A DNA stretch of 64,000 nt, taken from Physella acuta (taxonomy: Eukaryota; Mollusca; Gastropoda; Physidae). Each line of letters opens with the position of its first letter. The stretch's first letter is position 1. Positions 1-27,439 of this stretch are shown in pieces. The notes beneath the pieces were generated by a model. The model was not told where the DNA came from, searched no databases, and saw only the letters and a list, made by a program, of their open reading frames with translations. The stretch is taken from NCBI RefSeq assembly GCF_028476545.1, contig NW_026733098.1:144644-208643 (forward strand), written 5' to 3'. The position numbers were made by a program, and so were the translations under genes.

Positions 1-167
1 TATGTCATTATTTGTGTGTAGTATACGTTGGGAACGGTGGGTGGAGAGTGGGCATTTTTATTTTATAGTATCAATATTAAAAGATACAGATATGAGAGGG
101 GAGTCTATGAAAATGTTATTAAAAATTAAATTGGTTATGGATAATTCCTAAACGTAAAATGTGTGTT

Positions 168-437
168 CAGAGGCGTAGCGACCCTTCCCGGCGCCCGGGG
201 ACAAACTTTTCGATTTGCACCCCCCCTCCCCTCGAGATTTTAATTTGCACCCCCCTCAAACTTTCGATTTGCACCCCTCCTCGAGATTTTGATTTGCACC
301 CCCCCCCCCCCTCAAACTTTCGATTTGCACCCCCTCAACCTTTCTATTTACTTTTCCAACCCATTTTGGCGCCCCCTAAGGTCGGCGCCCGGGGACATAT
401 GTCCCCCCCCCCGCCCTCCCCCCTCGCTACGCTACTG
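168..437 (-). mobile_element. hAT-type MITE, family A, with 8-bp target duplication
   Basis: The element starts CAGAGGCGTAGCGA and ends TCGCTACGCTACTG, so the ends are inverted repeats of the CAG...CTG type typical of hAT transposons. It is flanked on both sides by TGTGTGTT (160-167 and 438-445), a perfect 8-bp target-site duplication. The interior has C runs and repeated 'TTCGATTTGCACC'-like blocks and no coding capacity. It is in reverse orientation to the copies at 9784, 61467 and 63243. The transposase that moves it is not identified. Confidence 0.88.
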
Positions 438-445
438 TGTGTGTT

Positions 446-1259
446 ACATATCCAAAGTATAAAAACATGTAACCAAAAACATGCGACAAGTCAGCCTACA
501 TTTTTTTGTAGTATGAAGGGATCTCATTCTGTTTTTATACGGGATGATAGGCTCAAATAGTTATAGAACCTGAATTTAAAAAATCACTTTTTCTACATTA
601 AAAAGCAATGAAGTGGTCATAGTACAATGACGTTTTTTATCTGTTTAGTTAAATGAAATTAAACTAGACCTATGTCACACTTTCTACATTGTCGAAGACT
701 TGTAGGCTTACTTTTCCTGTTACAGCTTTGGAGATCTAATATTTCTTGAAGTGAAAAATTAATAGTACACCGTATATTTGTAATCATTCGTTGCAAAACA
801 AAATATCGATACTTAAAAAATATAATGTATATGATATAGTTCTTCAAAGCTAGAAGTCTAGTAATTTACTAAATATATAGCTGTAAAAGTATAATTTATA
901 AAAAAAAATTAAATATATTATTATGTTTATTCACGCTCCTTTTTAAAATGGAGCAACAGTATCCAAAAGTTAACGTAGTCGATTATCACAGTCCGTTTCT
1001 CACCGACCTTGGGTATAAGGTCATTTCCTTTCCGTTGTAACATCTACGCCGCTACATGCCAACCCTTTAAAAAACGAACTACCAAATAAACTTTTCACAA
1101 CATGGGATCCTCAGGAAAGTCTAAAAATACAGCTGTTCGTTTCATTAAAAGCTTATACGTTGATCCTTTCAAATGGTAACAGATTTTATTTTTTGTACAA
1201 TGTAGATCTATAATATATCAACAAATTTCTAACATCACTAACCTATCTCAGTACTCAGT
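446..1259. other. AT-rich intergenic stretch, nothing recognised
   Basis: No supported coding exon, RNA gene or repeat was seen here. Short open frames lack splice context and protein-like composition. Confidence 0.5.
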
Positions 1260-1261
1260 AT

Positions 1262-1720
1262 TCAGTAGAAGAATGAGTAGATCTAGAATCTAGAATCTAG
1301 ATCTAGATATCTAGATCGATAGATTCTAGATCTAGAATCTAGATCTTCACTAGAGAATCTAGATCTAAGTCAATCTAAGTCTATTATAGATTCTAGATCT
1401 ATATATAATTATCTAGATCTAGGTAGATCTATAGGCCTACTAGTCAGTACTAGACAATCTAGATCTAGGTTCTAGTAAGTCTAGGCTAGGATAGACTTAG
1501 ACTCTAACTAGATTTCTAGATCTACTAACTACTACTAGACTAGCTACTAAAAATACTTTAAAATACTAGATCTAGATCGACTAGCTAGACTAGTTGGGCC
1601 TACCTAGATCTATATCACTCCTACTATACTATATTATCTAGTCTAGCTAGATGAAAAGTAGATTCTAGACGAAATCTAGTTCTAGAATCTAGATCTAGAA
1701 TCTATTCTTAGATCTACGCC
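1262..1720. repeat. Degenerate CTAGATCTAGA-rich repeat tract
   Basis: Over about 450 bases the words TCTAGATCTAGA, GAATCTAG and ACTAGACTAG recur irregularly on both strands, since the motif is nearly palindromic. It is a simple-sequence cluster rather than a clean tandem array. Isolated copies also occur at 2633-2660, 13015-13080 (as GAATACCTAGG) and 23430. Confidence 0.7.
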
Positions 1721-1739
1721 TAACTATAAACTAAGGTCT

Positions 1740-2460
1740 TTTCTTTTATTAGTATAAAAATAAACAGTTATTTAGCCATTTGCCCAAGGTTTTGAGACCA
1801 GTTAAGTATTCTAGAACTAAGTCATTCTAAGTTCTAGAGTTAGGTCTGCACTAATAATTATAAATATCCTTAAATATAAATAATAGTATTTCTCACTACC
1901 TCGGGGGGCGTGGCTGGTTGCTAACAACAATATGGCGTACGGACCGGATGCATGACTTCCGACGATTTTTCGTCTTAGTTCCAGAGACCTTCTTAGAATT
2001 ACTGTTTAAAATGTTTACCACGAGCAAAATGGCGGGTTTTTATGTGATAAAAATAAACCATAGGTGGCAGGGATAAATATGCCAGAAAAGCATTTAAAAA
2101 TTTGATTTGGAGAATGTAGGCTAAATTCAAAAGTTGGTTTCATTAAAATTAATAGAATTTGAAAAATATCGCCCGTGTAGGTACAAAAATGAGCGTACAA
2201 GTAAAGAATTATTAGGTTTATCAGTCTATGTAAAAAGAAATCGAATATTGCGAGCTGTTTTTTTATAATGTTGGCGTCCGGATCGTAACCAAAAAAAATA
2301 TTTTTTTTTAAACCACGTGACCGCTATTTGGTCGGATACGTTTTCCTGGCTTATTTATTTGACGCAAGTAAGGTTGTATTACTTATTTCAATCGATGAAC
2401 GTTCCTGGCATCAATTTCACGGCTAATTAAGCCTCATGAATTATTTTTTTTCTGGCAATT
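1740..2460. other. Upstream flank of the transposase gene
   Basis: AT-rich sequence with a short GC-richer patch near 1900-1990. No exon is supported. The left end of the mobile element that should contain the downstream transposase may lie here, but I could not find a convincing terminal inverted repeat. Confidence 0.4.
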
Positions 2461-2472
2461 GGGTAAATAGGG

Positions 2473-2480
2473 TATAAATA
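2473..2480 (+). promoter_or_regulatory. TATA box of the hAT-like transposase gene
   Basis: TATAAATA sits in the palindromic context GGGTATAAATACCC. A plausible initiator region follows about 30-50 bases downstream, then a roughly 690-base AT-rich leader before the first ATG at 3215. There is no competing TATA box between it and the coding region with similar GC framing. Confidence 0.6.
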
Positions 2481-3214
2481 CCCAGGAAACACAATGATAC
2501 GGTCCTTTGTTCTTTGTGAGTTCACTGCAAGAGCGCATGGTGTTTAATTTAAGCATCTAGGATTTACAAATTACAACGATCTCTGCTGATTTTGGTTCTA
2601 TTCTATTATTATTAAATTAAAATTTGTACTAATCTAGATCTAGATTCTAGATCTATAATTATACTCTACATAGATAAAACATTATTAATTTATTTGATTA
2701 GGCTTATAAATTAATTTATCCTAGACCTCATCATTTATTTAGTAATATTTTATTAAAATTAATTATTAGTAATAATTATTTAATTATTAGGCCTAAATTT
2801 AAAATTACTAGTATTATTGAATCACTGATTTTAATGTGATTAAATTTAATTCTTAGCCTAATTTTTTACTTATACTTAGTACTTAGGCCTATAATTTTAG
2901 AGTTTATTATTTATTTTTAGTAGTTAGGCTAACAATTTAATTGATAATTTTTAGATTCTTAACTTTTTTTCTTAGTGATTGACTGATTTATTTGTTTTAT
3001 TGTTTATTGAATTGATTGTTCTTTGTAATACTAATATTGATTAATATTTCTTTTTAACTGCACTTCACTGTTTTACTACTTCGTGTATTCAGTCACAAAA
3101 AAATTTATTTCAGCTTTTCAGATTCTTTATTAAGCTATATATATTATATATTAGTAAATTTAGTTAACATTCATTTTACTATTAATACTGTTAGTAGTAT
3201 TGGACTATATTGAA

Positions 3215-6200
3215 ATGGATACACTTGATATTAGTAAATTTGACTCTTTAATTAGGTCTTTTTCAGAACCAAGTACGCCACTGTTGAATGGACATGTCTT
3301 TTTCATTCAGCTCAACCCTGATAAAAACATGACTGGAAAATGTAGGCTGATGGCTGCTGACTTCAATTTGGTTAGTGCTAATGATTCTGTTGTTTTTAAT
3401 AAGATTAAATTTGCAGTTGCAAAGCTACTGAAAGATGTCAAGCTGTTAAGAAAGAGGACAACTTATCACTGGGAGCGCATTGTAGACATCCTGAATGCAC
3501 CATTTCCCTTTCAACCTTTAGAAGAAGACTCTACAACCTATGATCTATCGCTGAGTGAGAGAGTGGTTGTTGGGAGTGAGGATGTAAGTATTACAGATGT
3601 TTCCACTTCTGAGGTGAGTGAGCTCAATGTTGCCATGGTATGTGATGTGGATGCTAGTTTGTCAGATGTTCCAGGTAATTTGTTAGATGCAACTGTCCTC
3701 GTCGATGTTGAGATGACTGAAGCTGACAGTAAGGTTGAGACCGGAGCTGGCTACTTTTTACGAGAAGATAGGTGTCCCAAGTGTGAGGTAAGAAATAAGT
3801 CTATTTTAAGTTTACAGAGTAAGTTAAGAGCTGTTAGAAGAGAATGTAGAGCTTTAAAATCATGTAAAATTAAAGTTTTGCAGCAGTCTTTGAGAAGGAG
3901 AGAGGCAGAGGTGAAGAAGTGGAAGGCAATTTGTGCATCGCAGAAAGTGAAAGTGAAAGCATCCCCTGAGCCATCACAAGGTGAACAATTGCGGGTGATG
4001 AAAATCAGGCATACAATGATGGTAAGTAAATTTCATGCAACAGTAGCTAGACACCGTGAGGATGTTTTAAGTTTGATAAGCAGGAACAAGCTAGCAGCAG
4101 AGTCATCCCAGCATGAGATTGACAGAATTTTGGCAGAGAAGGAAACTGCAGTGGCAGAGAAGGAAACTGCTGTGGCTGGGATACAGAAGCTTATCACAGA
4201 GCTGGAGAAGGTTGAGAGTGAGAATGGCAAGCTTTTGGAAGACAACCTGCAACTTACAGATCAGTTGGATTGTTTGACTGCAGCAGATATAGAGGAGCCT
4301 GCCAGACGTGCCTACGGTTTGTCCAAGAGAATTCTAACTTACAGGTCAGTGATTTTGAATGTTCCTGTTAAGGAGGTAAGTCGTCTTGTCCAGCATTATT
4401 CGCAAGTGTTTTTCCCAGGTAAGCAGATAAGAATGCCTCATCCCTCAAGTACAGCAAGGATGGTTCATGAACTGGGAGTGTTGGCCCTCATCCAGGTTGG
4501 CGAGGCTCTTCAGAGTTGCAGGTCAGCCAGTATTGCTTTCGATGCTACTACAAAGGCTGAAAAACACTTAAACACTTTTTCTATCTCTATAGAACCCGGA
4601 AGGAAGACTTATGCTGTTTCAACTGCAAGAGTTGTTGGTGGTAAAGCAGAGGATTACTCTGGACACATCATTGCTTCATTGAAGGAGTGGGCGTCAGTCT
4701 ATGGGGACTTCATGCAGTTACCACCAGTAGAGGTAATTTCTATTTTTCAGGAGAAGTGCAAAGCCAGCTTGAGTGACAGAGCCAAGGTCAACGCCTGTGT
4801 AGTGGAGGCATTGCAGAATGAACTGGAGATGCAGTTTATCCAGCTAAATTGCAATGTGCACCCGTTGGACACTGTGGCAACAAAGGCTAGGGAGTGTCTC
4901 GCAACTCTGGATGAGAAGAAGAACATGAAAGCCGCATCTGGAAAGGGCAACGCCGTTGCTGTTGACATTATTGTTAATGTCTCGAAGTTGAGGTAAGCAT
5001 AGCTTTTCCAACTAATTTGAGTTGTTCTTAATATTTTTTTACCTTAATTTATTTTCTAGTGTACACATTTTTCCTCGTGCATTTTTTTTTTATTATTGTT
5101 TCTAAACCAAATTTGCTTTATAATAGATACAGCCACAAAGGAGAGCCTGCTGTTTTCAAGTCCTTTTTAAGCAAACATGAAGTGCCAAGAGGAACCTTTG
5201 TTAGATACGTAGGGAATCGAATGCAGATCCTCTTCCATATGGCTGGAATTATTGTAAAGCATGCAGACCTTCTGAAGGAATTTGTTGCTAAGTAATTATA
5301 AATATTGTTTTTTACTTTAAAATAATATTTTAAAATCTACTTAATTTAATTCAATAACAATTGTATAATAAATTATAGCAAGGAGATAATCGTGTGCAAG
5401 AACTTGTTGTGTGACCTCTCCAAACCTGAAGCGATGGTGCAGCTACAAGCGCTCGGCCTGATAGGGAAGCTCATCACAGGACCCTGGATGAAACTTGTCT
5501 ACAAGAATGTTGCCCAGAGGTCAAACCTTGAGTTTGTAAGTATTTGTTCAGCTGAATTCTTTTTATTAATTCTTAAGTTAGAGATCTTTCTTAACCTTTT
5601 AATCTTTTTTGGCAGGCTTCATTGTTCCAGGCTGCTAGGAATGGGATTCAGGAGTTGATTGATAAACCAGAGGATGTGATGTCTGCTAAGGAGGATGTAT
5701 TTGGACAGCCTTTGTCAGAATCCGACCCAGTCTTGAAGTGTCTTCAGGAGACAAGGGATGAACAGCTCTTCCCTGTGATGAAGGCCTTGCTGGGTTCTAC
5801 AAAGGAGGTTCTTCTGCGCCAGCTTGAGCGTTACCTGGTGGGTGACCTTTCGAAGCCCACTACTGAGCAGTTGGATGCCACAAGGTCTGTTCAGCCCCAC
5901 AATATGTTTGCTGAAAGGTGTCTCGGCATTGCAGACTACCTTATTAGGCGTGCCCCCAATGTATCGATTGGTTTCTTGGATTCCAAGTCGAAGGCGAAGG
6001 TTAACGACACTCTTGGCTGGCTGGAAAAGAAACCTCTGGACATGCAAGAGCGCTTGGTAACCTTTGCCATGCATAGGGGTGCCCGAATAAGGGAAGCCTG
6101 CAAGCTATTGCAGCATGAAATAGACTCTAACATAATTAAGCGCATGACTGAGCTGCAGAAGAAGAAGGAAAAGAGAGTCCGGTCGGTAAGCGAAGCTCAG

Positions 6201-6539
6201 GTGCGCAAAGTTATGGGAGAAGGGGGTGCTTCTTTGGATCACCCACTATTTCATTCTGTTGATAGCAAGCAGAGGCCCTTTTTGCAAAGAATTCTGGGGA
6301 AGGAAGACCTAGTTGGTGTTCTTCTGACTCACAAGTGGGAGTCGGATGGTCGAGATGTTGTGTATAATGGTAGAGTAGTAAACAGGGTAGATGCCACAAG
6401 GACCAAGTCAGCACGTTACACAGTCAGCTACTGGAAGGGTAATGAAGATGATGCTGAGGATTATGATCTGACTGTGGAGTCCCTCATTGCTGACTTGTTG
6501 ATGGGAGACCTTTGCTTTGATACTGAATCCTCTGCCTAG
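3215..6539 (+). CDS. hAT-like transposase, four exons, intact
   Basis: Exons 3215-4992, 5127-5291, 5379-5535 and 5616-6539 join through GT-AG introns with matching phases to give 1007 residues without a stop. The start is the first ATG at 3215. The N-terminal third has a CPKC pair (near residue 189) followed by a long coiled coil. The second half resembles an RNase H-fold transposase: Asp443 in FDATTK, a CxxH motif C546-N-V-H549 in NCNVHPLDT, and a C-terminal AER motif with Glu800 followed by a hydrophobic segment. The CxxH and late Glu are hallmarks of hAT enzymes; the exact subfamily is inference. I know similar uncharacterised proteins from fish and cnidarians. It could be an active transposase or a domesticated one; I found no terminal repeats around it. 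The three introns are short (80-135 bases) and AT-rich. Confidence 0.8.
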
Positions 6540-6574
6540 CACCCTGCCTCATTTGGATAAAACTATGAAAGAGA

Positions 6575-6990
6575 AGTATATGTGTCATTTTAATTTATTT
6601 AAAAATTATTTCTTAATTAGCTTTAATGCCATGTCACATAATTAAAATTTGTTTTTATGTATGTTATGCTATATCTTTTCAGGATTATAAATTTTGCATT
6701 TATTATTTTTCAGCATTTCATTTTTTGTTTACACATTTTAATCCTTATATGTGTCATTTTAATTTTTTTTAAATTATTTCCTAATTAGCTTTAAGCTTTT
6801 GATTCACCCAGTTGTATTGTAAAATGTATACTTTGATGTACTATTCATGTGGTGCTTTATACAATTTATTTCATGTCACTTAATTAAAATTTGTTTTCAT
6901 GTATGTTATGCTATATCTTTTCAGGATTATAACTTTTGTATTTATTTTTCAGCATTTCATTTTTTGTTTATCATTTTAATATTAATCCAT
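6575..6990. repeat. Two tandem ~200-bp AT-rich units behind the transposase gene
   Basis: The block from TGTCATTTTAATTT through TTTTCAGGATTATAA to CAGCATTTCATTTTTTG occurs at about 6577-6740 and again at about 6749-6980. The two differ by small indels and an insertion near 6790-6865. It lies in the probable 3' untranslated region. Confidence 0.7.
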
Positions 6991-7164
6991 TTAAAGAAAA
7001 AAATTATTAACATTATTACTTTTTAGGGGCCTATTATTTGGTATGCATTTTTAATTATGCCTCATTAGGAAATATACCCATTTATGAAACATTATTTGCT
7101 ATTTAATAAAAATTATTCTATTCATATTTTAAAAATACTCAATGTGTAATTTGCATTCTTTTTT

Positions 7165-7260
7165 TTTTCCAGCAAATATTTTTAACTCCGCCTGGATAAG
7201 CCTTCGGGAATATCTAGCCGGTCCCAAGCCCGGGCAAAGGAGGAGGGTTAGGCACAGATT
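7165..7260. other. GC-rich island of unknown nature
   Basis: Inside very AT-rich DNA, about 90 bases are GC-rich, preceded by a T-run and CCAG that looks like a splice acceptor. It contains CCGGTCCCAAGCCCGGG followed by AAAGGAGGAGGGTTAGGC. It could be a remote exon, a transposon-end structure or a structured RNA element; none is established. Confidence 0.3.
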
Positions 7261-7399
7261 GTATCTGATACCTGTAAAATTCATTTTAATTAAACTTGTT
7301 AAAATAAAGAAAAAAATTCTTGTGAAATTTTTTTTTTTTTTTGCTCTTTTGTACAATAAAAAAATGTTATAAAATTAAAGAAATAAAAGAATTCAAAAG

Positions 7400-9775
7400 T
7401 CACTTCTATCTAGTCTTTTTTTTTATTCTTTTCTGACGACATTCTCATCAATTATTTTCCTCTAAAAATATTACCTCACCATAGACGGGCAATTCTACTA
7501 GTAGGAACTCTCTTGTAAAAAAAAATTAGATCTATTTCACGGTCAATTAAAAAGTTGAACCCTTCAGCTTTTAAGCAGGTTGTCATGGATGGATCCCTCA
7601 TACCATAGCTGTGAGTGACCAAAAAATTTAAAATTCAATAATTTAGTCTAAAACTTGCAAGAACTCCCAAAATTAGTGCCTAGTGGATAAAGTATGGACG
7701 TTTTTTATTCAGTTGTCATGTTTAAGTTGAAAATTGAGTACATTTCAAATTTACTAAGAAAATCTAATAAATAACCTTCACATACATTTCTGTTTAACCA
7801 TTTAATTTAGGGACTTTGGTCAAATTTATTGATTTAGCCATAGATAATATCTGCCAACATAAACTATAAACTAAACTATAAATTGAATATCTCAATTTGG
7901 CATAAATTCTTAATGTATGGTTTACTTTTAAGTTTAAATGCTTTGAGTTAATCCTTCATTTTTCCTCTTTACAGTTTAATGGCTTTTGATATGTTGTGTA
8001 TCTGGTCTTATCGCCAAATTGCTGTAGCTGATGATTTAAAATTTGATTCATTATTTTTGTTCACAGGTCCTTGGTAGAGAGTATTGCCATATTTGCTGCA
8101 GCTAATAAATTTGATTATTTATTTCTCTTCACAGTTTTTTGGTAAAAAGTATTGCAAATTTGGCTGTTGCTGATTTTAGATATCTCTGTTCGCAGGTCCT
8201 TGGTAAAAAGTATCTCCATCTTTGCTGTAGCTGTCTTGTTTGCCAGGGAAATGGCTGCTGCCAGTGCTGAGCCCATTCCCAGCTAAAAGAAATGTTTTGG
8301 AAATAATGAATTTTTAATTTTATACAAGTAAGTAAACATCTGTTAAGTTTAATTTGAATGTGTGGCATACATGTCTTTTTGTTTTATCATAAATTACAAC
8401 TTCATCATGCTGTATGTACGAAGGCACATCCCAGCTTTTTGTTACCAACAAAATATATATAAATATTTTTTAACTTTTTATGCTACTTACTGAGTAATAG
8501 TAATACTAAATATGAAAATTAAAAATACTGAAGGCAAGTTTTAATTGAAAAGAAAATGATTGAACAGTTGTGAGTAGTTGTTTTAAAAGTTATCTAGTTG
8601 ACTACTAATGAATGAATCTCATTAGGCCTACTTGTTTACATTTAATTATTTAAGGCTACTTTTACTGGTCTGGTACTTTAAAACTAGTTTTGACATGTAA
8701 ATATTTGTACTAATATTGTTCTCTCTACTGTAGGTTGGTGAGTATAATTATGTGGTGGCAGTAGTTAATAATGTTTTGTTTGATTCCAGGTGAGATGTGC
8801 CCCTGTGTGAGAGCTGTGGACATATCAACTCTCCCTATGTTTGGCTTGTTTATGAAATAACACTGTTCATGGAATAAAGACATTTGTTCCTCTTGTTTCT
8901 ACTTCCCTTGTTTTCTTTCTTGCGGGATCAATGTTGAGCTCAAAAATCATCAAATTTGTCGTCCATCTGCATTGGGTCAACCTCTGACTGACTAATTTGT
9001 TGACCAGCTTTGAAGATACCACATTTAATTTGTAATATGGAGCTAAGAGATGAGAGGAGTATACAACAAGACAGTTTGTGCTATCACTTCAGTCTATCTT
9101 TTGTACTTAAACTTAAATAACTTCATTATTTGATTTTGTCAAGAACATTTAGAATGTAGCAACAATAAACATGTTATTACCTGGTTAAACATAACTCATT
9201 CATTGTTGGCATCCCATCATATGGAGTTAGATTGATAAGAGTGTGTGTCTACAATGGTAGATTTTTAAAGTAGACTTACATCATTTTCTTTCTCAAAATC
9301 AATTTCATTGTAGGTATTAAGCAGCTGAATGAAATGTAAGATTGAATAAACTGATATCAACATTGGCTTCTTTTTTAAAACTCATTTGGTTATATTTTGT
9401 TACCGTTAATATTTGTTAAACTTTACTTTGATGATTAAAAGTTGACTAAGTACTCAGTAGGTATGATATTTAACTATTACATCACTTATTTGAGGTCATT
9501 CTTCGTTGGGTTTATAATTATTGTCATTACGGTATAAATTAAACAGAAAGTATTGTTCTAATAGTATATTAAGGGGAGACAATCAAACAACACCCTATAT
9601 CAAGCGCAGTAGTATCCCTTAGCTAGTTATCAATAATATCAGAAAAATTAGCAAACACGTGTGATATAACATTTTATTTAAAAATTTTGTTAGTTACATT
9701 AATGAATTAAATACACAAATTAATTCTTGAAAGTAGGCAGTGGTCTGTTAGTCGGTTGTTTCTCTTGATCCTTGT
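7400..9775. other. Intergenic stretch with poly(A) signals and a short triplicate
   Basis: No gene recognised. A unit of about 65 bases (CACAG-GTCCTTGGTA...TTTGCTGTAGCTG) is repeated about three times between 8062 and 8250; each copy begins with a CACAG or CGCAG acceptor-like word. AATAAA occurs at 8874, which could end a long transposase transcript. The rest is AT-rich. Confidence 0.45.
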
Positions 9776-9783
9776 AGGGATCC

Positions 9784-10037
9784 CAGGGGCGTAGCGTGGG
9801 GGGGGGCGGGGGGTGCGGACCGCACCGGGTGACACCATTTAGGGGGGTGACACCAAGGCAAAAAATAGCAAAATATATAGAGAAAAACTCGAGGGGGGGG
9901 GTGCAAATCGAAAGTTTGAGGGGGGGGTGCAAATCGAAAATTTGAAAGTTTGTCCCTGGGAAGGGTCTCTATGCCTCTGGGGGGGGTGACACCATTAAGT
10001 GCCGCACCGGGTGACACCCGACCTCGCTACGCCACTG
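9784..10037 (+). mobile_element. hAT-type MITE, family A, with 8-bp target duplication
   Basis: Ends CAGGGGCGTAGCG and CGCTACGCCACTG are inverted repeats. AGGGATCC flanks it exactly on both sides (9776-9783 and 10038-10045). The interior has GTGACACCATTTAGGGGG, two GTGCAAATCGAAA blocks and G runs, shared with the copies at 61467 and 63243 and, inverted, at 168. It is non-coding and lies just beyond the 3' end of the GPCR gene. Confidence 0.9.
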
Positions 10038-10045
10038 AGGGATCC

Positions 10046-10636
10046 TATTGTAGTGGGCATCATTGGTGCAGCAGAGTCTGCGTGTTTAGTTCGTGGCTTG
10101 CCTGAACAAACTTGTACCCGGTACTGGGTGTGATTCATCGAGTAGATTTTATGCTATACAGTTGGCCCAAACCACACGCCTGATTGTACGGCTGTTAGTC
10201 GCAACACATTGCCAAGTGTAGACGAAGCAGGCGCTGAGAGGTGTATTTCCACTCTAGAATGGTGTGGTCGAGCGGGAGAGAGCATGGTTGCTACATCCCA
10301 AACTCCCCAGTTCGGGAGAAAATGCTAAGTCTGAGTTGATGGGCCTACGGCACATAACATGTTAATACGTAGTAGTTACTAGTGTTGAAACTTCCCTCTA
10401 ATATTACAATTAAGAAGAATGGAAGGAGTTTGACATTTCCAGTAAGAATGACTTCTTCTTAGTACCTAACGTTAAGTGAGAATGCCTTTTTTTTTTTAAA
10501 AAATACCAAATTCACTAATAGAAACGTCTTGATTTAAAATGTTCATAAGAAATCGATTTTAGCTCCTTTGGAGAAAAATGTGCCTTAATGTTGGACCGTG
10601 TTGATACGAGACCAATTGTAGGTAACCTGTCGCGGT
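10046..10636. other. Intergenic, nothing recognised
   Basis: Between the MITE and the GPCR 3' end no exon, RNA or repeat could be supported. Confidence 0.45.
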
Positions 10637-10638
10637 AG

Positions 10639-10644
10639 TTTATT
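10639..10644 (-). terminator. Poly(A) signal of the GPCR gene
   Basis: TTTATT on the + strand reads AATAAA on the minus strand, about 58 bases after the GPCR stop codon, giving a very short 3' untranslated region. Confidence 0.5.
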
Positions 10645-10701
10645 CAAGGCCTCTTCTGTCTCGACACCGTTGAATTTTTAAAATGTCCAGCAGAAGTGAC
10701 G

Positions 10702-24852
<14,151 letters not shown>

Positions 24853-25990
24853 GCCTACAACACACAGGACTGACCAACAAAACTACACAGACTTGGCATC
24901 ACCGTGAGACATACCTTTAAGAAAAACGGTTAAGATCGCTAATTGGTTATTTGTCTTACGCAATATGAAATGCTGGCTTTGAGTCTAAAACACTAAAGCT
25001 ACTTCCATATCATCAACAACAAAAAATTAATTGAAAAAAAAATAGCTTGGATATTTTAAACAAGAAACAATTATTTTAAACGTTATTTGTATTCAGATTT
25101 CATTTCATAAATACATAGTTTTCATTTTTTTTTAAATTTTGAATTGTTGCATTTTCGATTTTATTTTTTAAATGAAAATATTATATTTAAGCATTTTTAC
25201 TCATGAAAAAATATATTTTAAAATTCAGAGAAAAACAACAACCAACACCAACGAAACCATGACCTACTTACTTGTAAGCAGAGACGCTTGTTTCAAAAGG
25301 AGGCTCCTTGTTTCCGGGTTTCTGCCATTAATTTGGGTGTCTCCTAAGCACTGATACAACTTTGATGTAATTACATAGCGCCATTACAGCAAGGGAATCT
25401 CGTGTAATGCATCCATTGACAGTTTTGAACTAATGGAGTGTTTTTCTCCCTCTACACCGCAAAGTCGTGAAGTCTGGTTAGGTGTGGGTCTGGGTGGTGT
25501 ACAGCGTGGGGGTGGGGAGGCGGTGGGGGACAGACGGGAAGAGGGAGGGTGAAAGCGGGAGGGAGGGAAAGAGGAGGTATAAATTTGAGGATGGGAGGAG
25601 AAGGGGAGATGTGAGAGTAATGTGTGTGTGGGGGATTATGGTGAGTGGGGGTTAGATGTAAGGGAGGAGGAATAGAGAGTGACAATGGTAGAGTTTGAAG
25701 TAGAGGTTGATAAAGGTATGAAAGTAAGGAGGGGAGGGGGGGAGTTATAAATGTAGTAAAAAAGACAATGTGTTGAAAGTGTGGGTGTGGAATTATTGTC
25801 TTACCAAAATCTATTTTAGGAAATACATCAAACATATTAGCTAACAAAAAGCTTGTATTCGAAACTAAATTCAACAATAAACTCTGTTTTTTTTTTTAAA
25901 AAGGCTTATTTTAGGAATGCTATAACACAAATTAGCGACTTGAAAGCCAATTTTAAAAACTTCACCACAGGAAACACCTATAATAAAAAT
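24853..25990. other. GPCR upstream flank with polypurine tract
   Basis: Possible GPCR promoter region. From about 25480 to 25750 the + strand is almost purely G and A with T (GGGAGGGAGGGAAAGAGGAGG-like), giving a proline-rich spurious frame on the minus strand. No TATA box of quality was found. Confidence 0.5.
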
Positions 25991-26039
25991 TAATTTTGGT
26001 AACCAAACTACGCAATTTCGCCTTGAAATATTTTTTTAG

Positions 26040-26320
26040 AAACTACACTACACAAATTAGCCAGAAGAAATATATCTTTCGCAAACCACACCACAAATTA
26101 GCCGCGAGAAAAAACTCAGAAACCACACCACACAAATTATCCACACAAAAAACCTCAGAAACAACACCACACAAATTATCCATACAAAAAAAATCAGAAA
26201 CCACACCACACAAATTATCCACACAAACAAACCTCAGAAACCACACCACACAAATTATCCATACAAAAAAATCAGAAACCACACAAATTATCTAAAGAAA
26301 CCATATCCCACCAATTATCC
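26040..26320. repeat. ~39-base minisatellite (CACACCACACAAATTATCC)
   Basis: Seven or so copies of CAGAAACCACACCACACAAA plus TTATCCACACAAAAAAC, decaying at both ends into AAATTAGCC variants. Confidence 0.88.
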
Positions 26321-26323
26321 TGT

Positions 26324-26887
26324 AAATAAACCCTACACCTCCTAACAACACCAGTGCCTAAAGTGTCCACTAAACGAAGCGAAAACTAGTTTCAACTGAC
26401 CAATTGAACCCCGCACAAAAGAAACAAATAATGAGCATCATCAATTCGCTTCTCATACAGCGATTGGACCTTCAAATTACACTCTAATTACCGTGTACCG
26501 GCCGTAATCAGAACGTGGGGGCGGGTAATGTTTTATATCGATCGGACAGTAATGGATGTTAAGTAAGATTTTATCATTAGTTTATGGTTCTCTTACATTA
26601 GTCGATTTTTAGTATTTTGTTGTTTTTGGAGTTGGTGTTTATTCTGATGATACCTTATAATATTACACGGAAATAGCATTTTTGTACGAAAATCATGTCG
26701 ATTTATTTTAAAATAAAAAGATAAAAAAGTGCAACTATTCCAGTTATGTCTATTATTTTAGGTTTTACGGTAATTTGAGTGTTGGACTGAGTTCCCAAAC
26801 AGGATAAAATATATCGAATCATAGAACTGCTCACTATCTAGTTCAACAGCTCAGTCAAGCAATACGCGTAGTCGAATACATTTGGCA

Positions 26888-26900
<13 letters not shown>
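26324..26900. other. Intergenic, nothing recognised
   Basis: AT-rich sequence with no supported gene or repeat. Confidence 0.5.
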
Positions 26901-27434
<534 letters not shown>

Positions 27435-27439
27435 CAGTA

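Noticed and set aside
1890-2000. A gene start at the CGGGGGGCGTGGC patch with ATGGCG
   Set aside because: No reading frame of useful length or donor site follows.
25452-25877. Proline-rich minus-strand protein of 141 residues
   Set aside because: Reading of a purine tract; no splice or start context.
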